This document shows positions 54,998 to 64,000 of a stretch of 64,000 bases of DNA, piece by piece. The translations under genes and the position numbers were made by a program. The notes beneath the pieces are model-generated. The model was not told the origin of the DNA, did no database searches, and was given only the letters and a program-made list of their open reading frames with translations. This DNA is from an uncultured Clostridia bacterium (GTDB taxonomy: Bacteria > Bacillota > Clostridia > Saccharofermentanales > Saccharofermentanaceae). The DNA lies in NCBI GenBank assembly GCA_946537885.1, contig CAMNGC010000008.1, positions 1 through 64,000 of the forward strand, written 5' to 3'. Positions within the stretch are counted from its first letter, which is position 1. Every line of letters begins with the position of its first letter.

Positions 54998-56035
54998 TTA
55001 CTCCTCCACATCGGCATCGAATTTGGATTCTGCAAAGAACAGAACACCTACGATGATTATCATCGCCACGCACATGATTATGGCACCGCTGCTGAGCTTG
55101 CTGTAATCCAGGTGCGTAAACGCATTATTCATAAAGTGCTGCAACATATAAAGCGTATCGTAAGGATAATCGCCCGTAAGCAGATATACCTCACGGAATA
55201 TCTTAAATGAGCTGATAAGGGACATGATGGCCACGAAGAAGACCGTAGGACTCAGGTAGTACATCTTGATCCTGAAAAATCTTGTAAGAGCATTGGCACC
55301 GTCCATCTTGGCTGACTCGATGACTTCCGTCGGGATATTGTTCAGGGCAGCCAGGAAAAGGACCATATTGTAACCCAGATTCTTCCAAAGGAAGAGGAGC
55401 ATGATGACGACCTGTGCCTTAGAGGACTTCATCCAGTCAACGGGGTCCGCTCCGAACCAGTCTGCAAACCAACCGTTTAATACACCGTTATAGCTGAAGA
55501 ATACCTGCCAGATAAGCACGATGGATGCGACCGGCACCATCATCGGATTAAGCAGGATGCTCCTGAAGACACTCTTTCCGGGAAGACCGGAATTAAGGAG
55601 AAGAGCCAGAAGCAAGGCCAGGATAACCGCCAACGGGACAGATATCGCCGCGAAGGTCAGTGTGTTCTTGGCAGCCTTAACAAAGGCTTCGTTTGAAATC
55701 GTTCTTGAATAATTGGTAAAACCTACAAAGTCCGTATTTGTGGACGAGCGCTGAAAAGACGTCTTGATCAGTTTGACCAAGGGCCAGAAAAAGAAAATTA
55801 CAACGCCTGCCAGACTGGGCAAAAGGTAGAGCGTAAACTCTCCCCATTCTAAGAACTTTCTTCTGCGCCTCAGTTTGAGCTTCTTGGACTTGATCGCTTT
55901 ACGGACAGCAGGATCCTCGTTCACCGCTGTAATAGCATTGGAACGCTTCTGCTTCTTTGAACTAACACTCTCGACTGTAGCTGCCTTATTCTCGACAGTT
56001 GTATCGGCCTGTGTAAAATCCGTGTACTTTCCCAT
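54998..56035 (-). CDS. Carbohydrate ABC transporter permease, MalF type (second system)
   Basis: 345 residues; basic N-terminal region (KKQKRSNAIT, KSKKLKLRRRRKF) and six membrane segments of normal spacing, without the big insertion seen in the other MalF-type protein. EAA loop ESAKMDGANALTRFFRIKMY. First gene of an operon with the second permease, the adaptor and the MacB-like protein. GAGAGGAAAGG precedes the ATG; a TATAAT hexamer lies at 56061-56066. Confidence 0.92.
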   Translation of the reverse strand: MGKYTDFTQADTTVENKAATVESVSSKKQKRSNAITAVNEDPAVRKAIKSKKLKLRRRRKFLEWGEFTLYLLPSLAGVVIFFFWPLVKLIKTSFQRSSTNTDFVGFTNYSRTISNEAFVKAAKNTLTFAAISVPLAVILALLLALLLNSGLPGKSVFRSILLNPMMVPVASIVLIWQVFFSYNGVLNGWFADWFGADPVDWMKSSKAQVVIMLLFLWKNLGYNMVLFLAALNNIPTEVIESAKMDGANALTRFFRIKMYYLSPTVFFVAIMSLISSFKIFREVYLLTGDYPYDTLYMLQHFMNNAFTHLDYSKLSSGAIIMCVAMIIIVGVLFFAESKFDADVEE

Positions 56036-56060
56036 ATTCCTTTCCTCTCATTGCTTTCCT

Positions 56061-56066
56061 ATTATA
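56061..56066 (-). promoter_or_regulatory. Candidate -10 box of the permease/adaptor operon
   Basis: TATAAT on the minus strand, about 25 bases upstream of the start codon. No good -35 hexamer is found at 16-18 bases, so the call is tentative. Confidence 0.35.
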
Positions 56067-56173
56067 GACGAAAGCTTTTTGGTGTTTGTTGCATCGAATT
56101 CACATTTTCGATAGAAAGAGTCCTTTTATATTAAACTTTTATTACAAACATCCCACCGCCTGTAGCGAAGCGC

Positions 56174-56204
56174 AAAAAGGGGACTGCAATTTCTTGCAGC
56201 CCCC
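56174..56204 (-). terminator. Terminator after the three lipoprotein genes
   Basis: On the minus strand GGGG-G-CTGCAA and TTGCAG-T-CCCC enclose GAAA, followed by TTTTT (56174-56178). It lies 18 bases after the stop codon at 56222, and separates the binding-protein genes from the permease operon. Confidence 0.9.
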
Positions 56205-56221
56205 ACATGTGATCACATTTT

Positions 56222-58696
56222 TTATCCGCGTTCGGACAGGTAGGTATTGACTCTGTTAGTCAGTGTATCGATAACAGTATCGATCGTCTTCTGATCCTCA
56301 TAATAAGCCTGAAGCTCCTCGCTCAGGATCACGGCCACATAAGGATCCTCAAAACGAGCATGATCACAGCTGCTTACAAATTCCCGATAGACATCCATAA
56401 TATCATCTGATACAGGTTCTGTCGGCAGGCCCATCATTCGGCTTTCATCCGCAGTAAATATATTCTGATAATATTCCACATCCGAATTGTAGGAACGGAT
56501 CAAGGTCTGCATATATTCATCCAGCACAGAGGAATTAACGGGGATCGAACTATCCCCGGTCATCACACCTCTTGGGGCTGACACCATATGAGCGACCGAC
56601 TCAAGATTCTCTGTATCATACGCAAGAACAGTTATCATTTCATCACTCATAAGCATATCAACAAATTGACAGCAGCCTTCGATCTCAGAGGATGAGGAAG
56701 ATACGGCAACTGAGGTTTCCACCCGGAACGAAGGGCCTCTTCCATCCGGTGAAGGCGCTCCGAGAAACCTGACATCTCTAAAATTCTGAGCGTAACTGTT
56801 AATAAAGACAGAGAAATCATCTAATGTCTTATACTCGCCGGAAGTTAAGGAAGCAGCTGCGTTTCTTCCCCCTATGCCTTGATACACAATTTCAACGCCG
56901 TCATCTCCGGGCAGACTGTTATCCGTATTGTTCACATGATCCTTGATATAGGATGCAAACTCCCTGAATCCTTCGGATGAGAAATCACAGCCTGACGTAT
57001 TGATGAACAGATCCGAGCACGAATTAAACAATTCCGAGAAATATGCCTTCTGGGTCGTGTAGTCGCTCATCGGATCATCTCCGTTACATGCTTCGTCAAC
57101 ATATCTGACATATTGTTCAAATGTAAATCCATCCTGGCCGTCATCAGCAAATTCATCGGAAGTAAATATTCCTTTGATGTTGATCGTTAACGGCATCTGA
57201 TAGAGAGCTTCTCCTGTCCTTGATGCATCTACGATATTGGTAAAATACCGGGAATCATCACTGATACGGTCCGACAGATCCACAAGATATTCACCTCTGT
57301 TAAGAGCTGAGAGCGAGAAGGTATTAAAAAGGATATCGGGGCCTGCACCCGCCATCAGATCAACCATCAGCTGATCGCTCATCTCGGCCTGTCTCACATT
57401 AGACTGATCATTGTATTCATCAAGAGTCGTAACGTTAATGTCATTGTGATCCGAATCATAGCTGTGATCTATCTTGATGTAATAATCCTCATTTGATTCA
57501 TTAAATCTCAAGATGCTCTCATAGATACCGTAATCGTAACCTGTAAGAGATACCGCCTTGAGTTCCGTCTTACCCTCATAGGGGTCTTCTTCAAGTTCTT
57601 TAATAGTTACCGTGGCAAACTCCTGATTATAGAGTGTCCCGGCCATAACATATTCACCGTCATGAATATCTACGAGCAACATGGAATTTATATCAAAGGG
57701 GTTGATCAGAACATTGGATAGATCAATGACCGTTTCTATCTTGCGCTCTTCAAAATTCAGTTTCGCGAGAACCTGACTCGAGTCGTAATTGTCCACGACG
57801 AAAGCACCTTCTCCCTCAATATTCGTGATCCCATAGAAAAAAATATCATCGAGCCAGTCCATTTCGTCGCCCGCTTCGGTAACTGTCATGCTTTCCGGAT
57901 CCAGTACCAGCTTCAGTTCTCCAAAATTAGCGAAAATAAGGATCTTACCATCCGGCATAGCGATATAAGAAGTGAGATCAATGATACTTATGTCAGAAAA
58001 CTCATTAGCAAGATCGATTACATGCTCTTCACCATTGGGATCGATTATCAGCAATATATACGATGACCGGCCGTTCCGGTTGGTGCCGTTATTATAATAT
58101 AGGTGGATCGAATAGCCGTTAACTTTCCACACATCCTGATGAGATGCGTTTACATAACGATATTCATACGGATCCGAATTTTTATCCAAGTCTTCCGGTT
58201 TTCCCAATTCCAGACTCTCGAGATCGAGCGTCATCTTGAAGCGGCTTGATCTCCATGTATTGACATCATAACCGTCCAGGATGATATCTACTCCCTCATC
58301 ATTTACTTTTGGTTCGGCAGACACGGAATAATCCTCAAGGTCGATGTAATCATTGACATGTATCGATTTAATATAATCACCCTGTACGCTGTAAAGATCC
58401 ATGAAATAATCCTCTGTATCCTGTATGGGTGCATCAGGGTCGTAATCGTTGTGGAACATATATGTCCAGGCAATAATATAATCACCGCATACCCCGACAA
58501 GATATGTCAGCTTTGAATCATAGGAGATGTCAAGATCAGAATAATATTCTGATGCATCTTTCTTTTGTGCTGAATACCATGTAGTAGTATCATCGCTTAC
58601 ATCCTCATCGGTCTTACTACTGCATCCGCCTAACCCAAGGGACGACAGCACCATAACTGCAGAAATACACGCTGCAGCAATCCTGCTTTTTCTCAT
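56222..58696 (-). CDS. Large lipoprotein: propeller-like N-terminus plus solute-binding domain (copy 1)
   Basis: 824 residues from the ATG at 58696, which aligns with copy 2 and has AGAGGAAAA before it. The lipobox is LGGC. Residues about 35-380 contain repeated strands with Tyr/Trp and Asp (VGVCGDYIIAWTYMF, DGKILIFANFGELKLVLDP), which suggests a beta-propeller. Residues about 395-824 form a family 1 solute-binding domain: TGYDYGIYESILRFN, MVDLMAGAGPDILF, GFTFEQYVRYVDE, PYVAVILSEELQAYYEDQK. It probably delivers a glycan to the second permease pair. Confidence 0.82.
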   Translation of the reverse strand: MRKSRIAAACISAVMVLSSLGLGGCSSKTDEDVSDDTTTWYSAQKKDASEYYSDLDISYDSKLTYLVGVCGDYIIAWTYMFHNDYDPDAPIQDTEDYFMDLYSVQGDYIKSIHVNDYIDLEDYSVSAEPKVNDEGVDIILDGYDVNTWRSSRFKMTLDLESLELGKPEDLDKNSDPYEYRYVNASHQDVWKVNGYSIHLYYNNGTNRNGRSSYILLIIDPNGEEHVIDLANEFSDISIIDLTSYIAMPDGKILIFANFGELKLVLDPESMTVTEAGDEMDWLDDIFFYGITNIEGEGAFVVDNYDSSQVLAKLNFEERKIETVIDLSNVLINPFDINSMLLVDIHDGEYVMAGTLYNQEFATVTIKELEEDPYEGKTELKAVSLTGYDYGIYESILRFNESNEDYYIKIDHSYDSDHNDINVTTLDEYNDQSNVRQAEMSDQLMVDLMAGAGPDILFNTFSLSALNRGEYLVDLSDRISDDSRYFTNIVDASRTGEALYQMPLTINIKGIFTSDEFADDGQDGFTFEQYVRYVDEACNGDDPMSDYTTQKAYFSELFNSCSDLFINTSGCDFSSEGFREFASYIKDHVNNTDNSLPGDDGVEIVYQGIGGRNAAASLTSGEYKTLDDFSVFINSYAQNFRDVRFLGAPSPDGRGPSFRVETSVAVSSSSSEIEGCCQFVDMLMSDEMITVLAYDTENLESVAHMVSAPRGVMTGDSSIPVNSSVLDEYMQTLIRSYNSDVEYYQNIFTADESRMMGLPTEPVSDDIMDVYREFVSSCDHARFEDPYVAVILSEELQAYYEDQKTIDTVIDTLTNRVNTYLSERG

Positions 58697-58800
58697 TTTT
58701 CCTCTTTTCCGGGAGAGCATATCTCCATTGCAATCCCAAATCTAACCCTTTTATTAACAGTTTACGAGAGTGGAGAAGACTCATGTGAGCCAAGTTTGTC
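58697..58800 (-). repeat. Leader region duplicated upstream of lipoprotein copy 1
   Basis: Nearly the same sequence as 61315-61406: both contain the elements ATAAAAGGGTTAGATT, GGGAT, GGAGATA and CCGGAAAAGAGGAAAAATG in the same order (minus strand). This copy has a degenerate form of the CTTACGAGAG hairpin. It shows that the gene was duplicated together with its upstream region. Confidence 0.75.
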
Positions 58801-61314
58801 TTATCCTCTCTCGGACAGATAGGTATTGACTCTGTTAGTCAATGTATCGATAACCGTATCGAGCGTCTTCTGGTCTTCGTAATATGCCTGAAGTTCCTCA
58901 CTCAAGATCACGGCCACATAGGGATCTTCCGTATAGACATGATCACAGGAAGAAACAAACTCCCGATAGATATCCAAGCAATCGTCAGAAAGCGATGTTG
59001 TCGGAAGCCCGTACATGCGGAGCTCATCTTCCGTAAATATGTTCTTATAATACTCAACTTTGGAATTATAATTGTCGAGCGCATTCTGCATATAACTATC
59101 TAATGCAAGCTTGTTGACCGGTATAGATGTTGAGCCCACTGTTACAGAGAATGTATGCGCGCCTGTGACTACGGAACCGGAGCTGCTCGCTGTGTCCATG
59201 CCGTACACGATAACAGATGCCATATCGGAATCTAAGAACATATCGAGGAATTGGTTGCAGCCTTCGGGATCGTCAGAAGCGGCAGAGATTGCAATTGATG
59301 TTCCGACCGTGAAGGAAGGACCTCTTCCGTCCGGAGAAGGCGCGCCAAGGAACCTGACATTTTCAAGACATTCACTATAGTTCTCAAGGAAGAACCCAAA
59401 ATCATCCAGCATCTTGTATTTGCCTTCAGGCAGAGTGTTATTTGCCGTCCCGTTTCCGTAGTCATAATAATATTCAACCGTTGCTCCATCGTATTCAGGC
59501 AGACTGTTATCGGTATTCTTGACATGATCCTTGATAAATGAGACAAGATCCCTGAATCCGTCATTATTGAAATCTGCCGTTCCGTTCGAGATGAAAAGAT
59601 CAGAGCAGGAATTAAACAGTTCGGAAAAATATGTCTTCTGTGTAGTATAGTCGCTCATGGGGTCGTTACCGTTACATATCTCATCAACAAATCTCTCATA
59701 CTGATCGAAAGTGAATCCTTCCTGGCCCTCATCAACATACTGATCAAAAGTAACGATACCATTCGGTATAAACGATACAGGCATTTGGTAGATCGCATCC
59801 CCGGTGCGTACTGCATCCAGAACATTCGTAAAACAAGTCGATTCATCATCGATGCGATCTGACAGATCAACCAAATAATCCGGACGATTGATCGCGGTTA
59901 AAGACGATGCGTTAAAAAGGATATCAGGCCCGTCTCCCGCCATCAGATCAACCATCAACTGATCGCTGATCTCCGCTTCCCGGGAACGCCTTGAGTCATT
60001 GTAATCATCCATAGTCGTGGCATTATTGTCATCTGATTCATAATTACCGAGATCGTATCTGTGATCGACAGTGATGTAATAATCCTCATTAGTTGCGTTA
60101 AATCTGTAGATACTCTCGAGGATCCCGTAATCATATCCTGTCAGCGAAGCTGCCTTAAGCTCTGTCTTCCCCTCAAAAGGATTGCCCTCAAGCTCAGTAA
60201 GGGTAAGAACGGCAAAACTGCCGTTATAGCTATAACCCGCAAAAATATATTCACCGTCATGAATATCGATAAGCTTCATACCGTTCATATCCATCTGATT
60301 GATCACAACATGCGAGAAGTCAATGACAGTTTCCATTCTCTGCTCTTCAACATTGATTCTCTTAAGGCAGGAATTCCCTCCCAAGTAAGAATCCATGCTG
60401 TCTACAATGAAGGATCCCTGCCCTTCAATATTGGTTATACCCATCCCCAAAAAGGCATCCTCGTCGATCCAGTCATATTCTGTCCCTGCCTCGCTGATAG
60501 TCATATCATTAAGATCCAACAGTAACTTGAAAGCGCCATCGTCCATAAACGGCAACAAAAGGATCTTATCCTCCGAGATAGTAATATAAGCGGGGATATC
60601 CCAGATGTTACAGTCCGGGAACTGTTTGCCGAGATCGATCTCAGTCTCGTTACCGTCTTCATCAACGATCAGAAGAATATAACTTGTTTTCTCGCTCGGA
60701 CTGCTGGCGCCTTTGCAGTAGCTGTATATCGTTACACCGCAATCAGAAATCGTATCCGCGAGATAGGCTCCGGGATAACGATTGGCATAGGGATCACTGC
60801 CCTCTTCAGCAGGGACGATCTCACCGGGTTCCAGGGTATCAGGATCGATAGGCATAACATAATTGCATTCAGCACTTGTTTTTACATCATAACCATTCAG
60901 CATTATTTTGATGCCGTTTGAATCTACCTTCGCAGTAGCAAAGACAGAGATATCATCGTAATCCAGATAATCATTTATGTGTATTGTTTTAATGTACTCG
61001 CCTTCCTTGCTGTAGAAATCCAAGAACCAGGCCTCGCTGTCCTGATATAAAGCATCAGGATCATATTCTTGTGGGATCATGATCGTCATTACGACGATCA
61101 CATCGCCATAGCTTCCTACAAGTTCCGTCCCTCCGTCAGCACTGGGAAAGTTAACTCCTTCATAATACTCCGAAGCATCAACCTTTTTCACTTGAAACCA
61201 TTTCTCATCTGAAGTCTCAGAAGACTCCGACTTACTGTTGCATCCGCCTAACCCAAGGGACGACAACATCATAACTGCAGAAATACACACTGCAGCAATC
61301 CTGCTTTTTCTCAT
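58801..61314 (-). CDS. Large lipoprotein: propeller-like N-terminus plus solute-binding domain (copy 2)
   Basis: 837 residues, a close paralogue of copy 1. The first 30 residues (MRKSRIAAVCISAVMMLSS) and the last 45 are almost identical to it, while the middle has diverged. The lipobox is LGGC followed by NSKSESS. The solute-binding half shows MVDLMAGDGPDILF, GFTFDQYERFVDE, AFLGAPSPDGRG-like RFLGAPSPDGRGP and ILSEELQAYYED. Divergence concentrated in the propeller-like half and ligand region suggests different glycans bound by the copies. Confidence 0.82.
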   Translation of the reverse strand: MRKSRIAAVCISAVMMLSSLGLGGCNSKSESSETSDEKWFQVKKVDASEYYEGVNFPSADGGTELVGSYGDVIVVMTIMIPQEYDPDALYQDSEAWFLDFYSKEGEYIKTIHINDYLDYDDISVFATAKVDSNGIKIMLNGYDVKTSAECNYVMPIDPDTLEPGEIVPAEEGSDPYANRYPGAYLADTISDCGVTIYSYCKGASSPSEKTSYILLIVDEDGNETEIDLGKQFPDCNIWDIPAYITISEDKILLLPFMDDGAFKLLLDLNDMTISEAGTEYDWIDEDAFLGMGITNIEGQGSFIVDSMDSYLGGNSCLKRINVEEQRMETVIDFSHVVINQMDMNGMKLIDIHDGEYIFAGYSYNGSFAVLTLTELEGNPFEGKTELKAASLTGYDYGILESIYRFNATNEDYYITVDHRYDLGNYESDDNNATTMDDYNDSRRSREAEISDQLMVDLMAGDGPDILFNASSLTAINRPDYLVDLSDRIDDESTCFTNVLDAVRTGDAIYQMPVSFIPNGIVTFDQYVDEGQEGFTFDQYERFVDEICNGNDPMSDYTTQKTYFSELFNSCSDLFISNGTADFNNDGFRDLVSFIKDHVKNTDNSLPEYDGATVEYYYDYGNGTANNTLPEGKYKMLDDFGFFLENYSECLENVRFLGAPSPDGRGPSFTVGTSIAISAASDDPEGCNQFLDMFLDSDMASVIVYGMDTASSSGSVVTGAHTFSVTVGSTSIPVNKLALDSYMQNALDNYNSKVEYYKNIFTEDELRMYGLPTTSLSDDCLDIYREFVSSCDHVYTEDPYVAVILSEELQAYYEDQKTLDTVIDTLTNRVNTYLSERG

Positions 61315-61406
61315 TTTTCCTCTTTTCCGGGAAAGCGTATCTCCGTTGCTATCCCTAATCTAACCCTTTTATCCACAGCTTACGAGAGCGGAGAAACTCT
61401 CGTAAG
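61315..61406 (-). repeat. Leader region of lipoprotein copy 2 with perfect hairpin
   Basis: Counterpart of 58697-58800. At its upstream end CTTACGAGAG (61379-61388) and CTCTCGTAAG (61397-61406) form a perfect 10-bp stem with an 8-base loop, eight bases after the stop of the third lipoprotein gene. No T tract follows in either direction; it may be an mRNA 3'-end or attenuation element. Confidence 0.75.
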
Positions 61407-61414
61407 ACTCTGAA

Positions 61415-63949
61415 TCAATTATTATAGTCGGAACAGATCTGTTCCGCATACATAGCCGGATCGACCTCATCCGGACTTCCGATGTTGTAATAAGTTGATC
61501 TTAAGTGCGAGTCAACATAGGTCATATTGCCGGCAGCATTAATGAGTTGCTCCGTTGCAGCTAAAGCCAGATCCAGCTCTTCCCTTGTGGCCAATCGCCT
61601 GTCGACCATTTCTTCCACTGCTTGAGCCGATGCTTCTCTGTTCAAACAAAATTCATATTCACCGTTATTCCTGTTAGACAGCATACAATCAAGGAACGCA
61701 TATGCGCCTTCCGTTTCGCTGCAACCGGAAGCAATGCCAAATGACATATAGGGAGTGACATTTACGCTGGCATCCTCCATGTTGATCGACGGCAGAGGAA
61801 CAAAACTCTTGATCAAATACGACATATCAAAGACCCAGAGGAAATCCATGCTGGATTGTATGCTCATAAGAGTAGCTCTCACATTCTGATCGGAATAATC
61901 CGGTGCACAACCATAGGTTGAAATGTATTCGGCAACCTTGCTTAACGAGTCCTCGTCAAGTGAGATGTGACCGTTATCATCCATTTGGATCAGTCGTTGA
62001 TATTCAATGCTTACGAGATCATCAAAATAGTCCATGGGAGCACAACCTGCTGCATAAATGTCAAATCCCCATACGGAGCTTGAAAGCTTCTGATAGTTCT
62101 CGTAATCGGTCTCAACAATATTGATAACACCTTCAATGAGCTCGCCATCGATATTATTATCGGAAAGCGTTTCGCTTGTAATATCGCTCATGCTTGCGAT
62201 CCCCGTAAAATAGAACTTGTAGGGAATCTGATAGAGACCTCCGTAAAGCCGGGCACAGTCAATGATATTCTCATAGAGTTCACCGGGATGCTCGTCATTA
62301 AAGTGATCGATATAGTCAGTCATATCAAGAAAGGATCCGGTAGCCTGAAGCTCAGGTTGTGCCCCGTCAGATATGAATATGTCGATCATATCCGGCTCAC
62401 ACAACACGGAATCCAAATATCCAAGTAACATCTCTGATGTGCTGTAGGGATTATTGTACTCTACGGAGAAGTCCGACGAGAACGACGCATCGGCCTGATC
62501 AAGCGCAACCCCTTCGGAGACATAGGAATCGAGGATCAGCATCCTTACCCTGTAATCCGAATTTGACTGATTGAAAGCACTGACGGAAGTAGTTATCGCA
62601 GCGTCAGGGTATCCGTACACCAGTAGATTAACGGGACGTCTGGGATCCTCAACATCAGCCTCAGCGGAAATACGGGTATAGACCAGATGATGCTCTCCAA
62701 GATTTTCTTCATACTCATAAGTAATCATTACAACTGAACCGTCATCATCTACGCAAACGGGATTGGCCCACAAAGTCACATTGCAGTCATCATTTACATC
62801 GGCATAATTCAGTATGATCTCCGAAAAGTATCTGTCATCGGGATCGATCTTTACTATTCCGTTGGCATTGGCGATATAGAGATTGTTTTGGCTGTTTGCT
62901 ATTAGTCCGTTTGCGCCGTAAAGATCGGGAGGAAAATGGCTGCTTATCAGACCTTCCTCATCTGCTTTGTCGCCGTAATTCAGAATAAAAGAGATCTCCA
63001 TCCCTTCCATATCGTAGATCCTGACAACGATAGACGAATCCGCATAATAGCCGAGAAAGGACAGCCCCACATCTTCCGCGCCGCAAAGGCTTCTCATATC
63101 AACAACACGGTCAGCTTCCTCTTCTCCGTCCTGATAGATGTATATCAGCGGTTCTCCGTAAGAATTCTGATCTCTAACAATAAAACAATCGCCATCAGGC
63201 ATCTTGCACTGAGATACAATACACAGATCTTCCCCATTAAAAGGCTCTGCCTCAGCACCGACAGTAAAAGTATCAGTATCAACGACGTAATAGACGATAT
63301 CTGATACGGTGCCTTCCGGATCATAGACATCAGTCTCCATATAGGTAACGCCCTCCTTCTCGAAAACAAAGGCGTCCATTCCGTATTGAGACCTGTCCAA
63401 CGGTATCGGAAGTTGTCCGACAATATCTCCGTTTGCAATATCGATCACGGTAAACTGCATCTTCCCGTCATCGCTCCATGCTGCCTGCTGTACATAGAAA
63501 TAGCCGTCATCCGAGACAAAATTACTCGCTTCACTATATCTGCTGCCTGTGAAATCCATAATACCGAGGTCGATATTGGTGGCGCTTTTCTGATCGATCG
63601 GCTCATGCCCGCAAATAATAAATTCGGGATCTCTCGTCCCTACGAACACATTAGCGCTTGTGGAGGCATTGTCTCCCTCGGTCTCCGATACATATTCTGA
63701 AGAAATATCTGCTGAATTGATATTACCCGAATCATCAACTACTATCTCCGATTCCTCTACAGCAGCAGTCAGTGTCGTCTCCGGATCAGTGTCAATCTCT
63801 TCTTCTGTAAATACAGTATCATCCGCGCTCTCTGCCGTAGCATTCTGATCACTCTCAGCCTTACTGCAAGCGGGTAGCAAAAGAACCTGTGCCATGAAAC
63901 ACAGTGCGAACAAACTTGACAGACATCTGTTAAGATACTTACGCTTCAT
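61415..63949 (-). CDS. Large lipoprotein: propeller-like N-terminus plus solute-binding domain (copy 3, divergent)
   Basis: 844 residues. The lipobox is LLPAC (Cys28), then an acidic low-complexity linker (about 30-105). A propeller-like region (110-430) has GYFYVQQAAWSDDGKMQFTVIDIANGD and NNLYIANANGIVKIDP. The solute-binding half (440-844) has TSVSAFNQSNSDYRVRMLIL, PDMIDIFISDG, YGGLYQIPYKFYFTGIAS and MSFGIASGCSETEGAYAFLD. It is clearly related to copies 1 and 2 in layout but far more distant in sequence. GGAGGAG precedes the ATG. First of the three genes on the minus strand. Confidence 0.8.
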   Translation of the reverse strand: MKRKYLNRCLSSLFALCFMAQVLLLPACSKAESDQNATAESADDTVFTEEEIDTDPETTLTAAVEESEIVVDDSGNINSADISSEYVSETEGDNASTSANVFVGTRDPEFIICGHEPIDQKSATNIDLGIMDFTGSRYSEASNFVSDDGYFYVQQAAWSDDGKMQFTVIDIANGDIVGQLPIPLDRSQYGMDAFVFEKEGVTYMETDVYDPEGTVSDIVYYVVDTDTFTVGAEAEPFNGEDLCIVSQCKMPDGDCFIVRDQNSYGEPLIYIYQDGEEEADRVVDMRSLCGAEDVGLSFLGYYADSSIVVRIYDMEGMEISFILNYGDKADEEGLISSHFPPDLYGANGLIANSQNNLYIANANGIVKIDPDDRYFSEIILNYADVNDDCNVTLWANPVCVDDDGSVVMITYEYEENLGEHHLVYTRISAEADVEDPRRPVNLLVYGYPDAAITTSVSAFNQSNSDYRVRMLILDSYVSEGVALDQADASFSSDFSVEYNNPYSTSEMLLGYLDSVLCEPDMIDIFISDGAQPELQATGSFLDMTDYIDHFNDEHPGELYENIIDCARLYGGLYQIPYKFYFTGIASMSDITSETLSDNNIDGELIEGVINIVETDYENYQKLSSSVWGFDIYAAGCAPMDYFDDLVSIEYQRLIQMDDNGHISLDEDSLSKVAEYISTYGCAPDYSDQNVRATLMSIQSSMDFLWVFDMSYLIKSFVPLPSINMEDASVNVTPYMSFGIASGCSETEGAYAFLDCMLSNRNNGEYEFCLNREASAQAVEEMVDRRLATREELDLALAATEQLINAAGNMTYVDSHLRSTYYNIGSPDEVDPAMYAEQICSDYNN

Positions 63950-64000
63950 TCTTCTCCTCCGCTATCATTCAGCTATACCAAAAAGCTGTTGTACTAAATA

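Noticed and set aside
61379..61406. Perfect hairpin after the third lipoprotein gene taken as a Rho-independent terminator
   Set aside because: Neither side has a T tract. It belongs to a duplicated leader region, so it is listed as a repeat/leader element.

Overview
The window looks like a chromosomal stretch from an anaerobic, fibre-degrading member of the Bacillota (Clostridia; a Lachnospirales or Oscillospirales/Saccharofermentans-like gut or rumen organism is my best guess). The reasons are an intracellular cellobiose/cellodextrin phosphorylase pathway, many lipoproteins with a Gram-positive lipobox, the hprK-murB-rapZ-whiA block typical of low-GC Gram-positives, clear AGGAGG ribosome binding sites, an ATP-independent split transketolase, and surface proteins with pilin-type isopeptide and DUF4214 domains. 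Nearly every gene is on the minus strand. I see no tRNA, rRNA, CRISPR array, insertion sequence or prophage, and no gene-free stretch longer than about 295 bases. The longest gaps are 33550-33842 (operator and tandem palindromes), 49429-49694 (promoter) and 16869-17121 (palindrome and terminator).

Region by region. 1-2349: 5' part of a large secreted fibro-slime/pilin-domain protein that runs off the left edge. 2483-12169: a cell-surface polymer locus with a CDP-glycerol glycerophosphotransferase-like protein, a multi-pass GT-C-type glycosyltransferase, a polyprenyl-phosphate glycosyltransferase, and two paralogous fusions of a YidC-like membrane module to an extracytoplasmic sulfatase/phosphoglycerol-transferase-like domain. 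This is the most unusual part of the window. 12226-16868: a YjbR-like protein, an LRR/DUF4214 surface protein, a divergent XRE regulator/Ser-Thr kinase pair and a small membrane protein. 17122-24151: housekeeping metabolism (split transketolase, alr, nnrD, metA, a uridine-kinase-like protein). 24164-29776: a PQQ-type propeller protein and whiA-rapZ-murB-hprK (without yvcK).

29970-33596: a ferrous-iron uptake operon (two feoA, feoB, Cys-rich protein) and a heavy-metal-associated protein. The two promoter regions share a TTAG-N6-CTAA palindrome that is probably one metalloregulator's operator. 33716-33823: two 54-bp tandem palindromic repeats. 33843-37142: a three-gene gamma-glutamyl cluster (two unrelated glutamate-cysteine ligase types around a class II amidotransferase) behind a near-consensus promoter.

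37267-49428: cellodextrin utilisation. A solute-binding lipoprotein and two permeases (one carrying a ~530-residue extracytoplasmic insertion) import the sugar, and cellodextrin and cellobiose phosphorylases cleave it with phosphate inside the cell. The transport ATPase and the regulator are not in the window. 49695-63949: a second carbohydrate-transport-like block with three tandem ~830-residue lipoproteins (propeller-like N-terminus plus solute-binding domain), two sugar permeases, and, in the same operon, a MacA/HlyD-type adaptor and a MacB periplasmic-core-like protein. Again no ATPase is present. How these parts work together is unknown and is the second most interesting feature here.
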